Origin: Pseudomonas sp. GR 6-02
GTDB lineage: Bacteria > Pseudomonadota > Gammaproteobacteria > Pseudomonadales > Pseudomonadaceae
Length of the DNA: 64,000 bases
Reading direction: 5' to 3'
Assembly: GCF_001655615.1 (NCBI RefSeq)
Contig: NZ_CP011567.1
Location: 1,125,001-1,189,000 of the forward strand
Part shown: piece by piece, positions 40,477 to 50,415 of the stretch
How positions within the stretch are numbered: position 1 is the stretch's first letter
Layout: each line of letters begins with the position of its first letter
Made by a program: the position numbers and the translations under genes
Notes under the pieces: model-generated
Database searches by the model: none
The model's input: only the letters and a program-made list of their open reading frames with translations
What the model was told of the DNA's origin: nothing

Positions 40477-41628
40477 TTACCTGCCTCCCATAATCGCGAT
40501 GTAGTCCTGGGTCCAGCGGCTATAAGGCACGTACTTGCCACCCTCAGCCTGCGGGGTTTTCCAGAAGGCGATCTTGTCGAACTGGTCGAAACCGTTGGTT
40601 TTGCACCCCTCGGCCCCCAACAGTTCGCTTGCCTTGCACGCCGCCGGAACGGCCGGCAGCGAACCGAACCAGGCGGACACATCGCCCTGGACCTTCGGCG
40701 TCAGCGACCAGTCCATCCATTTGTAAGCACAGTTCGGGTGCTTGGCTTCGGCGTGCATCATGGTGGTGTCGGCCCACCCGGTGGCGCCTTCTTTGGGGAT
40801 GGTCGAGGCGACTGGCTGTTTCTCGTTCATCAGGCCGTTGACCTGATACGGCCAGGAACTGGAAGCCACCACGCCTTCGTTCTTGAAGTCACTCATCTGC
40901 ACGGTGGTGTCGTGCCAGTAGCGGTGGATCAACTTTTGCTGGGCGCGCAGCAGGTCGAGAACGGCCTTGTACTGTTTTTCGTCGAGCAGGTAAGGGTCCT
41001 TGATGCCCAGTTCCGGCTTGGCGGTTTTCAGGTACAGCGCCGCGTCCGCGATGTAGATCGGGCCGTCATACGCCTGCACGCGGCCCTTGTTGGATTTGCC
41101 GTCGGGCAGCTTCTGCTCTTCGAGTATCACGCTCCAACTGGTCGGCGGCTGTTTGAACACGTTGGTGTTGTACATGAGCACATTCGGCCCCCATTGGTAC
41201 GGGGTGCCATAGGTTTGCTTGTCGACCACGTACCACGGCCCATCCTTCAGGCGCGGATCGAGATTCTTCCAGTTGGGGATCAATGCGGTGTTGATCGGCT
41301 GGACACGCTTGCCGGCGATCAAGCGCAGGGAGGCATCGCCGGACGCCGTCACCAGGTCGTAACCGCCCTTGGCCATCAGGCTGACCATCTCATCGGACGT
41401 ACCGGCCGTCTTGACGTTGACCTTGCAGCCGGTTTCCTTCTCGAAAGCGCTGACCCAGTCGTAAGCCTTGTCGCTTTCGCCCCGTTCGATATAGCCGGGC
41501 CAGGCAACGATATCCAGCTGACCTTCGCCGGCACCGACGGCTTTCAGCGGTTCGGCGGCCTGCAGGCTGGCGCTGGCCAGAAGCGCCGTGGCGATTGCAC
41601 TGAGCAGTGCGGTCTTGTGTTCGAACAT
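40477..41628 (-). CDS. ydcS: Polyamine/GABA-type ABC transporter, substrate-binding protein (YdcS-like)
   Basis: 383 aa. A signal peptide (MFEHKTALLSAIATALLASA) leads into a PotD/YdcS-type periplasmic binding fold: LDIVAWPGYIERGE, WVSAFEKETGCKV, YDLVTASGDASLRL. First gene of a ydcSTUV-patD operon in the same order as in E. coli, so it likely captures putrescine or related amines for use by PatD; the ligand is inferred from context. The ribosome binding site is GAGGGAAAC. Confidence 0.92.
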   Translation of the reverse strand: MFEHKTALLSAIATALLASASLQAAEPLKAVGAGEGQLDIVAWPGYIERGESDKAYDWVSAFEKETGCKVNVKTAGTSDEMVSLMAKGGYDLVTASGDASLRLIAGKRVQPINTALIPNWKNLDPRLKDGPWYVVDKQTYGTPYQWGPNVLMYNTNVFKQPPTSWSVILEEQKLPDGKSNKGRVQAYDGPIYIADAALYLKTAKPELGIKDPYLLDEKQYKAVLDLLRAQQKLIHRYWHDTTVQMSDFKNEGVVASSSWPYQVNGLMNEKQPVASTIPKEGATGWADTTMMHAEAKHPNCAYKWMDWSLTPKVQGDVSAWFGSLPAVPAACKASELLGAEGCKTNGFDQFDKIAFWKTPQAEGGKYVPYSRWTQDYIAIMGGR

Positions 41629-41927
41629 GGGGTTTCCCTCTTCTTTAATTAGGGTCGGGACAGCGTTGAACGGGGTAGTTCGCCACGAGTGGCTTGTTAT
41701 TAGCGTAGTGCGCTTTGTGGGAGGCTGACTGAGGCCGGGCTGTGTCATGGGTTTATCCAGACTAGTGCCCGATGTCACGGTCGACAAATTTCCAATGCGG
41801 GACGTGATGTTTCTGTCGAATCCCTGCTTTTTATTGGTGGGATGAGAAACGATGCTCAGCGTCTTATAAATGAAACATCGCCCTCAGCTATACTCCCCCG
41901 CAATTTGATCCGCACCGAGGACTGACT
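41629..41927. other. Divergent promoter region of ydcS and wspA
   Basis: 299 bp between divergent operons. A TATACT hexamer at 41889-41894 could be the -10 of the wsp operon, 33 bp before the wspA start, but no matching -35 is seen. No sigma-54 motif (GGC-N9-TTGC) was recognised for the transporter operon. Confidence 0.4.
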
Positions 41928-43550
41928 GTGAAGAACTGGACGTTGCGCCAACGCATTTTGGCGAGCTTTGCGGTAATTATCGCAATCATGCTGCTGATGG
42001 TTGTGGTGTCTTTCTCTCGGCTGATGAAGATCGACGCCGGCGCAGAATCGGTTCGCACCGATGCGGTCCCGGGGGTGTATTACAGTTCGATGATCCGCGG
42101 TGCGTGGGTCGACAGTTTTAACCTCACCCAACAGCTTGTCGGCCTTTCCGGGCATCGCGAAATGACCGTCGCCGACCAGACCATGTACAAAAGTTTCGAA
42201 GAGCGCTTGAACGAGCAAATAGCCAACTACCGTAAAACCATTTTCACGGAGGACGATCGGGCTCTGTTCGAGGAGTTCGAAGTGCGTCATCAGCTCTACA
42301 ACAAAGAGATGAACAACGTTATCGATCTCTATCAGCGCAAAGAGTACGACCAGGCGGTGCTTGCCCTGGAGCAAAAACTGACGCCGGCCTGGGTCAATGG
42401 GCGCATGCAATTGAACAGCCTTCTTGAAAATAATCACGCCCTGGCTGAACAATCCACGCTGGCCATCAGTGACGCGGTGACGGCCGCCAAAATCAGCATG
42501 GGCGTCTCTTTACTGGTGGCAATCATCGCCGCCGGCCTCTGCGGCCTGTTGCTGATGCGCGCGATCATGGCGCCGATGAATCGCATTGTGGATATCCTCG
42601 AAGTCATGCGCACCGGCGATCTCAGCAGTCGCCTGAATCTGGATCGCAAGGACGAGTTCGGCGCGGTGGAAACCGGGTTCAACGACATGATGACCGAGCT
42701 CACCTCGTTGGTGTCCCAGGCCCAGCGTTCCTCGGTGCAGGTCACCACGTCGGTCACCGAAATCGCCGCGACCTCCAAGCAGCAACAGGCCACCGCCACC
42801 GAAACCGCGGCCACCACCACCGAAATCGGTGCGACATCCCGTGAAATTGCCGCCACCTCGCGCGACCTGGTGCGCACCATGACCGAAGTCTCCACCGCTG
42901 CCGACCAGGCTTCGGTGCTGGCCGGTTCTGGTCAGCAAGGCCTGGCGCGCATGGAAGACACCATGCACTCGGTGATGGGCGCGGCAGATCTGGTGAACGC
43001 CAAGCTGGCGATCCTCAACGAGAAGGCCGGCAACATTAACCAGGTGGTGGTGACCATCGTCAAAGTCGCCGACCAGACCAACCTGTTGTCCCTGAACGCC
43101 GCGATCGAAGCCGAGAAGGCCGGCGAGTATGGTCGCGGGTTTGCCGTGGTCGCCACCGAAGTGCGACGTCTGGCAGACCAGACCGCCGTGGCCACCTACG
43201 ACATCGAGCAGATGGTGCGCGAGATCCAGTCGGCGGTGTCGGCCGGGGTCATGGGCATGGACAAGTTCTCTGAGGAAGTGCGCCGCGGCATGTCCGAGGT
43301 GCAGCAGGTGGGCGAGCAGCTGTCGCAGATCATTCATCAGGTCCAGGCGCTGGCGCCACGGGTGTTGATGGTCAACGAAGGCATGCAGGCCCAGGCCACC
43401 GGCGCCGAGCAGATCAACCACGCGCTGGTGCAATTGGGCGATGCCAGCAGCCAGACGGTTGAGTCCCTGCGCCAGGCCAGTTTCGCCATCGACGAACTGA
43501 GCCAGGTGGCCGTGGGGCTGCGTGGCGGTGTCTCGCGATTCAAAGTCTGA
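41928..43550 (+). CDS. wspA: Methyl-accepting receptor WspA
   Basis: 540 aa, GTG start. Two membrane spans (11-29 and 189-210) enclose a four-helix periplasmic domain; a HAMP domain (about 211-265) and a long cytosolic signalling hairpin follow, with the conserved tip NLLSLNAAIEAEKAGEYGRG. WspA senses surface contact or envelope stress and drives the WspE kinase. The N-terminal MKNWTLRQRILASFAVIIAI is very close to known WspA. It heads the wspABCDEF operon, with wspB starting in the stop codon (TGATG). Confidence 0.95.
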   Translation: MKNWTLRQRILASFAVIIAIMLLMVVVSFSRLMKIDAGAESVRTDAVPGVYYSSMIRGAWVDSFNLTQQLVGLSGHREMTVADQTMYKSFEERLNEQIANYRKTIFTEDDRALFEEFEVRHQLYNKEMNNVIDLYQRKEYDQAVLALEQKLTPAWVNGRMQLNSLLENNHALAEQSTLAISDAVTAAKISMGVSLLVAIIAAGLCGLLLMRAIMAPMNRIVDILEVMRTGDLSSRLNLDRKDEFGAVETGFNDMMTELTSLVSQAQRSSVQVTTSVTEIAATSKQQQATATETAATTTEIGATSREIAATSRDLVRTMTEVSTAADQASVLAGSGQQGLARMEDTMHSVMGAADLVNAKLAILNEKAGNINQVVVTIVKVADQTNLLSLNAAIEAEKAGEYGRGFAVVATEVRRLADQTAVATYDIEQMVREIQSAVSAGVMGMDKFSEEVRRGMSEVQQVGEQLSQIIHQVQALAPRVLMVNEGMQAQATGAEQINHALVQLGDASSQTVESLRQASFAIDELSQVAVGLRGGVSRFKV

Positions 43551-44086
43551 TGAGCGAACTTACGGCCAGGCGCGGCGTGGCGATGCCGGCGAAGCAGTCG
43601 TTGTTTCTGGTGTTCCGCATCGGCAGCGAGCGCTACGCCTTACAGGCCATCGAGGTGGCCGAAGTGCTGCCGCAACTGCCGTTGAAACCCATTCCCCGGG
43701 CGCCAGACTGGGTGGCGGGGGTGTTCGCCTATCGCGGCGCGGTGGTGCCGGTGATCGACCTCAGCGCGCTGACGTTTGGCCAACCGGCCCAGGCCCGCAC
43801 CAGCACGCGGCTGGTGTTGGTGCACTATCGGCCGGATGAGGCAACGCCTGCGCAATTGCTCGGGCTGATTCTGGAGCAGGTCACCGACACGTTGCGCTGC
43901 AACCCGGCGGACTTTCAGCCTTATGGCCTGGACAATCGCCAGGCGCCGTATCTCGGCCCGGTGCGCGAAGATGCCCAGGGGCTGCTGCAATGGGTGCGGG
44001 TTGCCGATTTACTGGATGCACAGGTTCGCGCCTTATTGTTTCCCTCGCCGCCGCTGGACCTGGCGCAGTTTGAGGAGCAGGGATGA
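43550..44086 (+). CDS. wspB: CheW-like coupling protein WspB
   Basis: 178 aa. A single CheW domain (about 15-165; FRIGSERYALQAIEVAEVLP, GVFAYRGAVVPVIDL) links the receptor WspA to the kinase WspE. It overlaps wspA by 1 nt and wspC by 4 nt. One of two CheW-type adaptors in the operon, the other being WspD. Confidence 0.93.
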   Translation: MSELTARRGVAMPAKQSLFLVFRIGSERYALQAIEVAEVLPQLPLKPIPRAPDWVAGVFAYRGAVVPVIDLSALTFGQPAQARTSTRLVLVHYRPDEATPAQLLGLILEQVTDTLRCNPADFQPYGLDNRQAPYLGPVREDAQGLLQWVRVADLLDAQVRALLFPSPPLDLAQFEEQG

Positions 44087-45357
44087 GCAGCGATCAACGG
44101 TTTTTCGATTTCCTCAAGGAGCGTATCGGCCTGGATGTCGGCTCGGTCGGCCCGGCGATCATCGAGCGCGCGGTGCGCCAGCGCATTACGGCGGTTCGGG
44201 CGCGGACGGCCGATGAGTACTGGCACACTTTGCTGGGCTCGCGCGACGAACAGCAGGCGCTGATCGAAGCGGTGATCGTCCCCGAAACCTGGTTTTTCCG
44301 TTACCCGGAATCCTTCGCCACGCTGGCGAAGCTGGCGGCCAAGCGGCTGGCGGCGATCAACAACATGCGCGCCCTGCGGATTCTCAGCTTGCCGTGTTCT
44401 ACCGGCGAAGAACCGTACTCGATCGCCATGGCATTGCTTGATGCGGGGCTGGCGCCGCACCAGTTCAAGGTCGACGGCATGGACGTCAGCCCGCTGTCGG
44501 TGGAAAAGGCCAGGCTCGCGCTGTACGGCAAGAATTCGTTTCGTGGCCAGGACCTCGAGTTTCGCGAGCGCCACTTCACCGCTGAACACGATAGCTATCG
44601 CCTCAGCGGGCGCGTGCTCGAACAGGTGCGTCTACAGGTCGGTAACCTGCTGGATCCGACCTTGCTGGTCAACGAGCCGCCCTATGACTTCGTGTTCTGT
44701 CGCAACCTGCTGATTTATTTCGACCAGCCGACCCAGCAGCAAGTGTTCGAAGTGCTCAAGCGCCTGACTCACGTCGATGGCGTGCTATTTATCGGCCCGG
44801 CCGAGGGCAGTCTGCTCGGCCGTTTCGGCATGCGCTCGATCGGTATCCCCCAGTCGTTTGCCTTCAGTCGCCAGAGCGCGCTCGAGCCGCCTGCGACTTT
44901 CACGCCGATGTCGCTGCCAGTGCAGCAACCGTTGCGCAGCGTGACTCCGCCGCCTGTGCGCAGTCGGCCTTTTGCGACGGTCGTGCCGATACCTCAGGCT
45001 GCCGCCACCCCTTCGGCCACCCCTTCGGACGCCGCCACGCTGTTGGCGAATATCGCCGCGCTGGCCAATGAAGGCAAAAGTGCCGAGGCCCGCACCGCGT
45101 GCGAAAGTTATTTGCGCAGTCACGAACCGGTGGCCCAAGTGTTCTATTGGCTGGGGCTGCTCAGCGATGTCGCCGGCAGTGCCCTGGAGGCCCAGGGTTT
45201 TTATCGCAAGGCGTTGTACCTCGAACCGCAACACCCCGACGCGTTGATGCACCTGGCTGCCTTGTTGCAATCCCAGGGTGACACGGCGGGTGCCAGACGA
45301 TTGCAGGCCCGCGCCGCCCGCAGCGAGCGCGCCGCTGACAGTGAGCGTAAACGATGA
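44083..45357 (+). CDS. wspC: CheR-type methyltransferase WspC
   Basis: 424 aa. The N-terminal CheR domain (about 1-270) has the SAM site LRILSLPCSTGEEPYSIAM and the downstream FVFCRNLLIYFDQPTQQQV. A proline- and alanine-rich linker (about 275-325) leads to TPR-like repeats (about 330-415; AQVFYWLGLLSDVAGSALEA). It methylates glutamates of WspA, opposing WspF. Overlaps both neighbours by ATGA. Confidence 0.94.
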   Translation: MSSDQRFFDFLKERIGLDVGSVGPAIIERAVRQRITAVRARTADEYWHTLLGSRDEQQALIEAVIVPETWFFRYPESFATLAKLAAKRLAAINNMRALRILSLPCSTGEEPYSIAMALLDAGLAPHQFKVDGMDVSPLSVEKARLALYGKNSFRGQDLEFRERHFTAEHDSYRLSGRVLEQVRLQVGNLLDPTLLVNEPPYDFVFCRNLLIYFDQPTQQQVFEVLKRLTHVDGVLFIGPAEGSLLGRFGMRSIGIPQSFAFSRQSALEPPATFTPMSLPVQQPLRSVTPPPVRSRPFATVVPIPQAAATPSATPSDAATLLANIAALANEGKSAEARTACESYLRSHEPVAQVFYWLGLLSDVAGSALEAQGFYRKALYLEPQHPDALMHLAALLQSQGDTAGARRLQARAARSERAADSERKR

Positions 45358-46037
45358 ACGCCTCCGACACCTTGAGCGTCACCCATGAAGATGCCCAGGC
45401 CATCGACGACTGCTGGAACCGCATCGGTATCCACGGCGATCAGTCCTGCCCGCTGCTGAGCGAGCACATTCATTGCCGCAATTGCGCGGTGTATTCGGCT
45501 GCCGCCACGCGCTTGCTCGACCGCTACGCCTTGTCGCAGGGCGACCGTGGGCAAATCTCCACGGTGGCCGAGAGTGAGGTGAAAACCCGCTCGCTGCTGA
45601 TGTTTCGCCTCGGCGAAGAGTGGCTGGGCCTGGCCACTCGCAGCCTGGTCGAAGTGGCGCCACTGCAAGCGATCCATTCCTTGCCGCACCAGCGTTCCCG
45701 GGCATTGCTTGGCGTGGCGAATGTGCGCGGTGCCTTGGTGGCGTGCCTGTCTTTGGTGGAGCTGTTGGGGCTCGACGACACCAGTAGCGTGGCGCCCGGC
45801 GCACGGGTAACGCCGCGGATGCTGATCATCGCCGCCCACGGCGGGCCGGTGGTGGTGCCGGTGGACGAAGTGGACGGGATTCACGCCATCGACGAGCGCA
45901 TTCTCGATGCCGCGTCCCAGTCCGGCACCCAGGCCAGCGCCAAATACACCCGCGGTGTCTTGCCATTCAAAGGTCGCAGCCTGCGTTGGCTGGATGAAGA
46001 GCAGCTGCTGTCTGCCGTGACCCGGAGCCTCACATGA
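45354..46037 (+). CDS. wspD: CheW-like coupling protein WspD
   Basis: 227 aa. A unique N-terminal part (about 1-75) contains a cysteine-rich segment CPLLSEHIHCRNC; the CheW domain follows (about 76-220; FRLGEEWLGLATRSLVEVAP, GVANVRGALVACLSL). Second adaptor of the Wsp array. Coupled to wspC and wspE by 4-nt overlaps. Confidence 0.93.
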   Translation: MNASDTLSVTHEDAQAIDDCWNRIGIHGDQSCPLLSEHIHCRNCAVYSAAATRLLDRYALSQGDRGQISTVAESEVKTRSLLMFRLGEEWLGLATRSLVEVAPLQAIHSLPHQRSRALLGVANVRGALVACLSLVELLGLDDTSSVAPGARVTPRMLIIAAHGGPVVVPVDEVDGIHAIDERILDAASQSGTQASAKYTRGVLPFKGRSLRWLDEEQLLSAVTRSLT

Positions 46038-48340
46038 CCCCCGACCAAATGCGTGACGCCTCCTTGCTGGAGCTGTTCAGCCTGGAAGCCGAGGCCCAGA
46101 CCCTGGTGCTGAGCGCCGGTCTGCTGGCGCTGGAGCGTGATCCGACCCAGGCCGATTACCTCGAGTCGTGCATGCGCGCGGCCCATTCGCTCAAGGGCGC
46201 GGCGCGGATTGTAGGCGTCGATGCCGGGGTCAGCGTCGCCCACGTGATGGAGGATTACCTGGTCAGCGCCCAGGAAGGGCGCCTGTACCTGCGACCCGAA
46301 CACATTGATGCGCTGTTGCAGGGCACCGATCTGCTGATGCGGATTGCGACGCCGAACAATGCTCCGGCGCCTGCGGATATCGACGCTTACGTTGTTTTGA
46401 TGGGACGGCTGCTTGAGCACATGGCGACTGTTCCCATCGCGCTGCCGATGGCAGAACCTCAGCTCGAACCGTCGACACCCAGGGTCGAGCCGCCCGTTCG
46501 TGCCGCCGAAACACCCGTCGAAACACTCATTGAAACACCTCAGGCAGAGCCCGCTGAGCCTGCGTCCAAGACCAGGCGCGCCACCGACACTGGCGAGCGC
46601 GTATTGCGTGTCACGGCCGAGCGCTTGAACAGCCTGCTCGACCTGTCGAGTAAATCCCTGGTGGAAACCCAGCGCCTCAAGCCGCACCTGGCCACCATGC
46701 AGCGCCTTAAACGCATGCAGAGCAATGGCCTGCGGGCGCTGGAAAGCCTCAACGTTCATCTCAAGGACCATGCCTTGAGCCTCGAAGCCCAGGAAGCCTT
46801 GGGCGATGCCCGCCGATTGCTGGCTGAGTCCCAGCAATTGCTGGTGGAAAAAAACGCCGAACTGGACGAGTTCGCCTGGCACGCCAGTCAGCGCGCACAA
46901 GTGTTGTATGACACCGCGCTGGCCTGTCGCATGCGGCCGTTCGCCGACGTGCTGAGCGGTCAAGTACGCATGGTCCGCGATCTTGGGCGCGACCTTGGCA
47001 AACAGGTGCGGCTGGAGATCGAGGGCGACAAGACCCAAGTCGACCGAGACGTACTGGAAAAGCTCGAAGCGCCGCTGACACACCTGCTGCGCAATGCGGT
47101 GGATCATGGCATCGAAACCCCGGAACAGCGACGCTTGGCGGGCAAGCCGGAGGAAGGAGTGATCCGTTTGCGAGCCTCCCATCAGGCCGGTCTGCTGGTG
47201 CTGGAGCTGAGCGATGATGGCAATGGCGTCGACCTGGAAAAGGTCCGCCGCACGATCGTCGAGCGGCAGTTATCCCCAGCCGAGACTGCCGCGCAGTTGA
47301 GCGAAGAAGAGCTGCTGACGTTCCTGTTTCTGCCGGGTTTCAGCCTGCGGGACACGGTCACCGAAGTGTCCGGGCGCGGCGTCGGGCTGGATGCGGTTCA
47401 GCACATGGTCCGGCAGTTGCGCGGCGCCGTGGTGCTGGAGCAGACGGCGGGCGCGGGCAGTCGTTTCCATCTTGAAGTGCCGCAGACGCTGTCGGTGGTG
47501 CGCAGTCTGGTGGTGGAAGTCGGTGACGAGGCGTATGCCTTCCCGCTGGCGCACATCGAGCGCATGTGCGACCTGGAGCCGGAAGACATCGTGCAGGTCG
47601 AAGGCCGGCAGCACTTTTGGTACGAAGGCCGGCATGTCGGGCTGGTCGCCGCCAGTCAGCTGTTGCATCGGCCGGCGAGCCAGAACAGCGCGCAGACCCT
47701 CAAAGTCGTGGTCATGCGCGAGCGCGAGGCGATCTACGGGGTGGCGGTCGAGCGGTTTATCGGCGAGCGGACGCTGGTGGTGCTGCCGCTGGACGAGCGT
47801 CTGGGCAAGGTACAGGACATTTCCGCCGGGGCTTTGCTCGACGACGGCTCAGTGGTGCTGATCGTCGACGTCGAAGACATGCTGCGTTCGGTGGACAAAC
47901 TGCTCAATACCGGGCGTCTGGAGCGCATTGCCCGGCACGCCAATCAGGCCGTTGAGGCCGCGCGCAAACGGATTCTGGTGGTGGACGATTCGCTGACCGT
48001 TCGTGAGTTGCAGCGCAAGTTGCTGCTCAATCGCGGCTACGACGTCGCCGTGGCGGTGGACGGTATGGATGGCTGGAATGCCCTGCGTTCGGAGGATTTC
48101 GATCTGCTGATCACCGACATCGACATGCCGCGCATGGACGGCATCGAGCTGGTGTCTTTATTGCGTCGCGACAATCGCCTGCAATCGCTGCCGGTGATGG
48201 TGGTGTCCTACAAGGACCGCGAAGAAGACCGTCGTCGTGGACTGGACGCCGGCGCCGACTATTATCTAGCCAAGGCCAGTTTTCATGATGACGCCTTACT
48301 GGATGCAGTCGTTGAGCTCATTGGAGGGGCGCGAGCATGA
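46034..48340 (+). CDS. wspE: Hybrid CheA-type histidine kinase WspE
   Basis: 768 aa. Domains in order: HPt with phospho-accepting H51 (MRAAHSLKGAARIVG); a P3/P4 dimerisation and ATPase region (HLLRNAVDHGIETPEQRR, LSDDGNGVDLEKV, SGRGVGLDAV); a CheW-like P5 domain; and a C-terminal receiver (about 645-765) with its phospho-site in LLITDIDMPRMDG. It phosphorylates WspR and WspF in response to WspA. Overlaps wspD and wspF by 4 nt. Confidence 0.95.
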   Translation: MTPDQMRDASLLELFSLEAEAQTLVLSAGLLALERDPTQADYLESCMRAAHSLKGAARIVGVDAGVSVAHVMEDYLVSAQEGRLYLRPEHIDALLQGTDLLMRIATPNNAPAPADIDAYVVLMGRLLEHMATVPIALPMAEPQLEPSTPRVEPPVRAAETPVETLIETPQAEPAEPASKTRRATDTGERVLRVTAERLNSLLDLSSKSLVETQRLKPHLATMQRLKRMQSNGLRALESLNVHLKDHALSLEAQEALGDARRLLAESQQLLVEKNAELDEFAWHASQRAQVLYDTALACRMRPFADVLSGQVRMVRDLGRDLGKQVRLEIEGDKTQVDRDVLEKLEAPLTHLLRNAVDHGIETPEQRRLAGKPEEGVIRLRASHQAGLLVLELSDDGNGVDLEKVRRTIVERQLSPAETAAQLSEEELLTFLFLPGFSLRDTVTEVSGRGVGLDAVQHMVRQLRGAVVLEQTAGAGSRFHLEVPQTLSVVRSLVVEVGDEAYAFPLAHIERMCDLEPEDIVQVEGRQHFWYEGRHVGLVAASQLLHRPASQNSAQTLKVVVMREREAIYGVAVERFIGERTLVVLPLDERLGKVQDISAGALLDDGSVVLIVDVEDMLRSVDKLLNTGRLERIARHANQAVEAARKRILVVDDSLTVRELQRKLLLNRGYDVAVAVDGMDGWNALRSEDFDLLITDIDMPRMDGIELVSLLRRDNRLQSLPVMVVSYKDREEDRRRGLDAGADYYLAKASFHDDALLDAVVELIGGARA

Positions 48341-49347
48341 AAATCGCCATCGTCAACGATATGCCCATGGCGGTAGAGGCCTTGCGCCGCGCCCTGGCGT
48401 TCGAACCGGCGCACGAGGTGGTCTGGGTTGCCAGCAACGGGGCCGAGGCGGTGCAACGTTGCACCGAATACACCCCGGATCTGATCCTGATGGACTTGAT
48501 CATGCCGTTGATGGACGGCGTGGAAGCGACCCGGCGGATCATGGCCGAGACCCCGTGCGCGATCGTCATCGTCACCGTCGACCGTCAGCAGAACGTGCAC
48601 CGGGTGTTCGAAGCCATGGGCTACGGCGCACTGGATGTGGTCGATACCCCGGCGCTGGGCGCTGGTAACCCTCAGGAAGCCGCTGCGCCGCTGCTGCGCA
48701 AGATCCTCAACATTGGCTGGTTGATCGGTGACCACAGCAATCGGGAGCGATCGGCACCGAGCCCGCACCGCAACTCGGCCTCGCGCCAGCACCTGGTGGC
48801 GATCGGTTCATCCGCTGGCGGGCCGGCGGCGCTGGAAGTGCTGCTCAAGGGCCTGCCCCGGGATTTTTCGGCGGCCATCGTGCTGGTCCAGCATGTGGAT
48901 CAGGTGTTCGCCGCCGGCATGGCCGAATGGCTGGCCAGCGCCAGCGGCCTGGACGTGCGCCTGGCCCAGGAAGGCGAACCGCCGCAAAGCGGCACGATCC
49001 TGCTGGCCGGTACCAATCACCATATCCGCTTGCTGAAAAACGGCACGCTGGCCTACACCGCCGAACCGGTCAACGAGATCTATCGGCCGTCGATCGATGT
49101 GTTTTTCGAGAGTGTGGCCAATTACTGGAGCGGTGATGCCGTGGGCGTTCTACTGACCGGTATGGGGCGTGACGGCGCCCAGGGGCTTAAACTCATGCGC
49201 CGACAGGGCTACCTGACCATCGCTCAGGACCAGAACAGCAGTGCCGTGTACGGAATGCCCAAGGCGGCCGCAGCCATCGACGCTGCCGTGGAAATCCGCC
49301 CGCTGGACAAGATAGCGCCACGTTTGCTGGAGATTTTCCAAAAATGA
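48337..49347 (+). CDS. wspF: CheB-type methylesterase WspF
   Basis: 336 aa. Receiver domain (1-120) with phospho-site D53 (LILMDLIMPLMDG), then the methylesterase domain with catalytic serine S158 or S159 in AIGSSAGGPAALE, a histidine in LVQHVDQ and an aspartate in TGMGRDGAQG. It demethylates WspA and switches the system off. Loss of WspF locks WspR active and gives wrinkly, high c-di-GMP variants in P. fluorescens and P. aeruginosa. The gene here looks intact. Confidence 0.95.
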   Translation: MKIAIVNDMPMAVEALRRALAFEPAHEVVWVASNGAEAVQRCTEYTPDLILMDLIMPLMDGVEATRRIMAETPCAIVIVTVDRQQNVHRVFEAMGYGALDVVDTPALGAGNPQEAAAPLLRKILNIGWLIGDHSNRERSAPSPHRNSASRQHLVAIGSSAGGPAALEVLLKGLPRDFSAAIVLVQHVDQVFAAGMAEWLASASGLDVRLAQEGEPPQSGTILLAGTNHHIRLLKNGTLAYTAEPVNEIYRPSIDVFFESVANYWSGDAVGVLLTGMGRDGAQGLKLMRRQGYLTIAQDQNSSAVYGMPKAAAAIDAAVEIRPLDKIAPRLLEIFQK

Positions 49348-49395
49348 CTATCATTAGCAGCAATCGTGGCCCAAGCAGTACTCAGGTGACCGCAC

Positions 49396-50397
49396 ATGAA
49401 TGAATTACAGCTCGATGACTTCAAAACCGACGAAAACGCCGCCATGGTGTTGTTGGTGGACGATCAGGCGATGATCGGCGAGGCGGTGCGCCGTGGTCTG
49501 TCGAACGAAGAAAACATCGACTTCCACTTCTGCGCCGACCCGCACCAGGCCATCGCCCAGGCGATCCGCATCAAGCCGACGGTGATCCTTCAGGATCTGG
49601 TCATGCCCGGCCTGGACGGCCTGAGCCTGGTGCGCGAATACCGTAATCACCCGGCGACCAAGGACATTCCGATCATTGTCCTGTCGACCAAGGAAGACCC
49701 GCTGATCAAGAGCGCGGCGTTTGCCGCCGGGGCCAACGATTACCTGGTCAAGCTGCCGGACAACATCGAACTGGTGGCGCGCATCCGCTATCACTCGCGC
49801 TCCTACATGACCCTGCTGCAGCGTGACGCGGCGTACCGTGCGTTGCGGGTCAGCCAGCAACAGTTGCTCGACACCAACCTGGTGCTGCAACGCTTGATGA
49901 ACTCCGACGGCCTGACCGGGCTGTCGAACCGTCGGCACTTCGACGAATACCTGGAACTGGAGTGGCGGCGTTCGTTGCGTGACCAGACGCAATTGTCGTT
50001 GCTGATGATCGATGTCGACTATTTCAAGTCCTACAACGACAGTTTTGGCCACCTCGAAGGCGATGAAGCCTTGCGCAAAGTCGCCACGGCCATTCGCGAC
50101 GCCAGCGCCAGGCCATCGGACCTGCCGGCCCGTTACGGCGGCGAAGAGTTCGTCCTGGTCTTGCCCAACACCTCGCCGGGCGGTGCGCGGCTGGTGGCGG
50201 AAAAACTGCGCCAGACCGTGGTCGGATTGAAGATCCCGCACGTTTTCCCGACCGAAGGTTCGTGCCTGACCATCAGCATCGGCCTGTCGACCGTGATCCC
50301 GCAGCCGGGCAGCGACTGCCGGCAATTGATCTTGGCGGCGGACAAGGGGCTGTACCTGGCGAAGAACAATGGGCGCAATCAGGTGGGAATTGAGTAA
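49396..50397 (+). CDS. wspR: Diguanylate cyclase response regulator WspR
   Basis: 333 aa. Receiver domain with phospho-site D67 ([13 protein letters not shown]), a helical linker (about 135-170) and a GGDEF domain with the active GGEEF at 248-252. The inhibitory I-site RPSD at 239-242 lies the canonical five residues before GGEEF, so product feedback is expected. It makes c-di-GMP, raising exopolysaccharide and biofilm formation. A 48-nt gap after wspF contains AGGTGA as ribosome binding site, so it can be expressed with the operon or partly apart from it. Confidence 0.95.
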   Translation: MNELQLDDFKTDENAAMVLLVDDQAMIGEAVRRGLSNEENIDFHFCADPHQAIAQAIRIKPTVILQDLVMPGLDGLSLVREYRNHPATKDIPIIVLSTKEDPLIKSAAFAAGANDYLVKLPDNIELVARIRYHSRSYMTLLQRDAAYRALRVSQQQLLDTNLVLQRLMNSDGLTGLSNRRHFDEYLELEWRRSLRDQTQLSLLMIDVDYFKSYNDSFGHLEGDEALRKVATAIRDASARPSDLPARYGGEEFVLVLPNTSPGGARLVAEKLRQTVVGLKIPHVFPTEGSCLTISIGLSTVIPQPGSDCRQLILAADKGLYLAKNNGRNQVGIE

Positions 50398-50415
50398 CCC
50401 GCTGACTGTAGCGCT

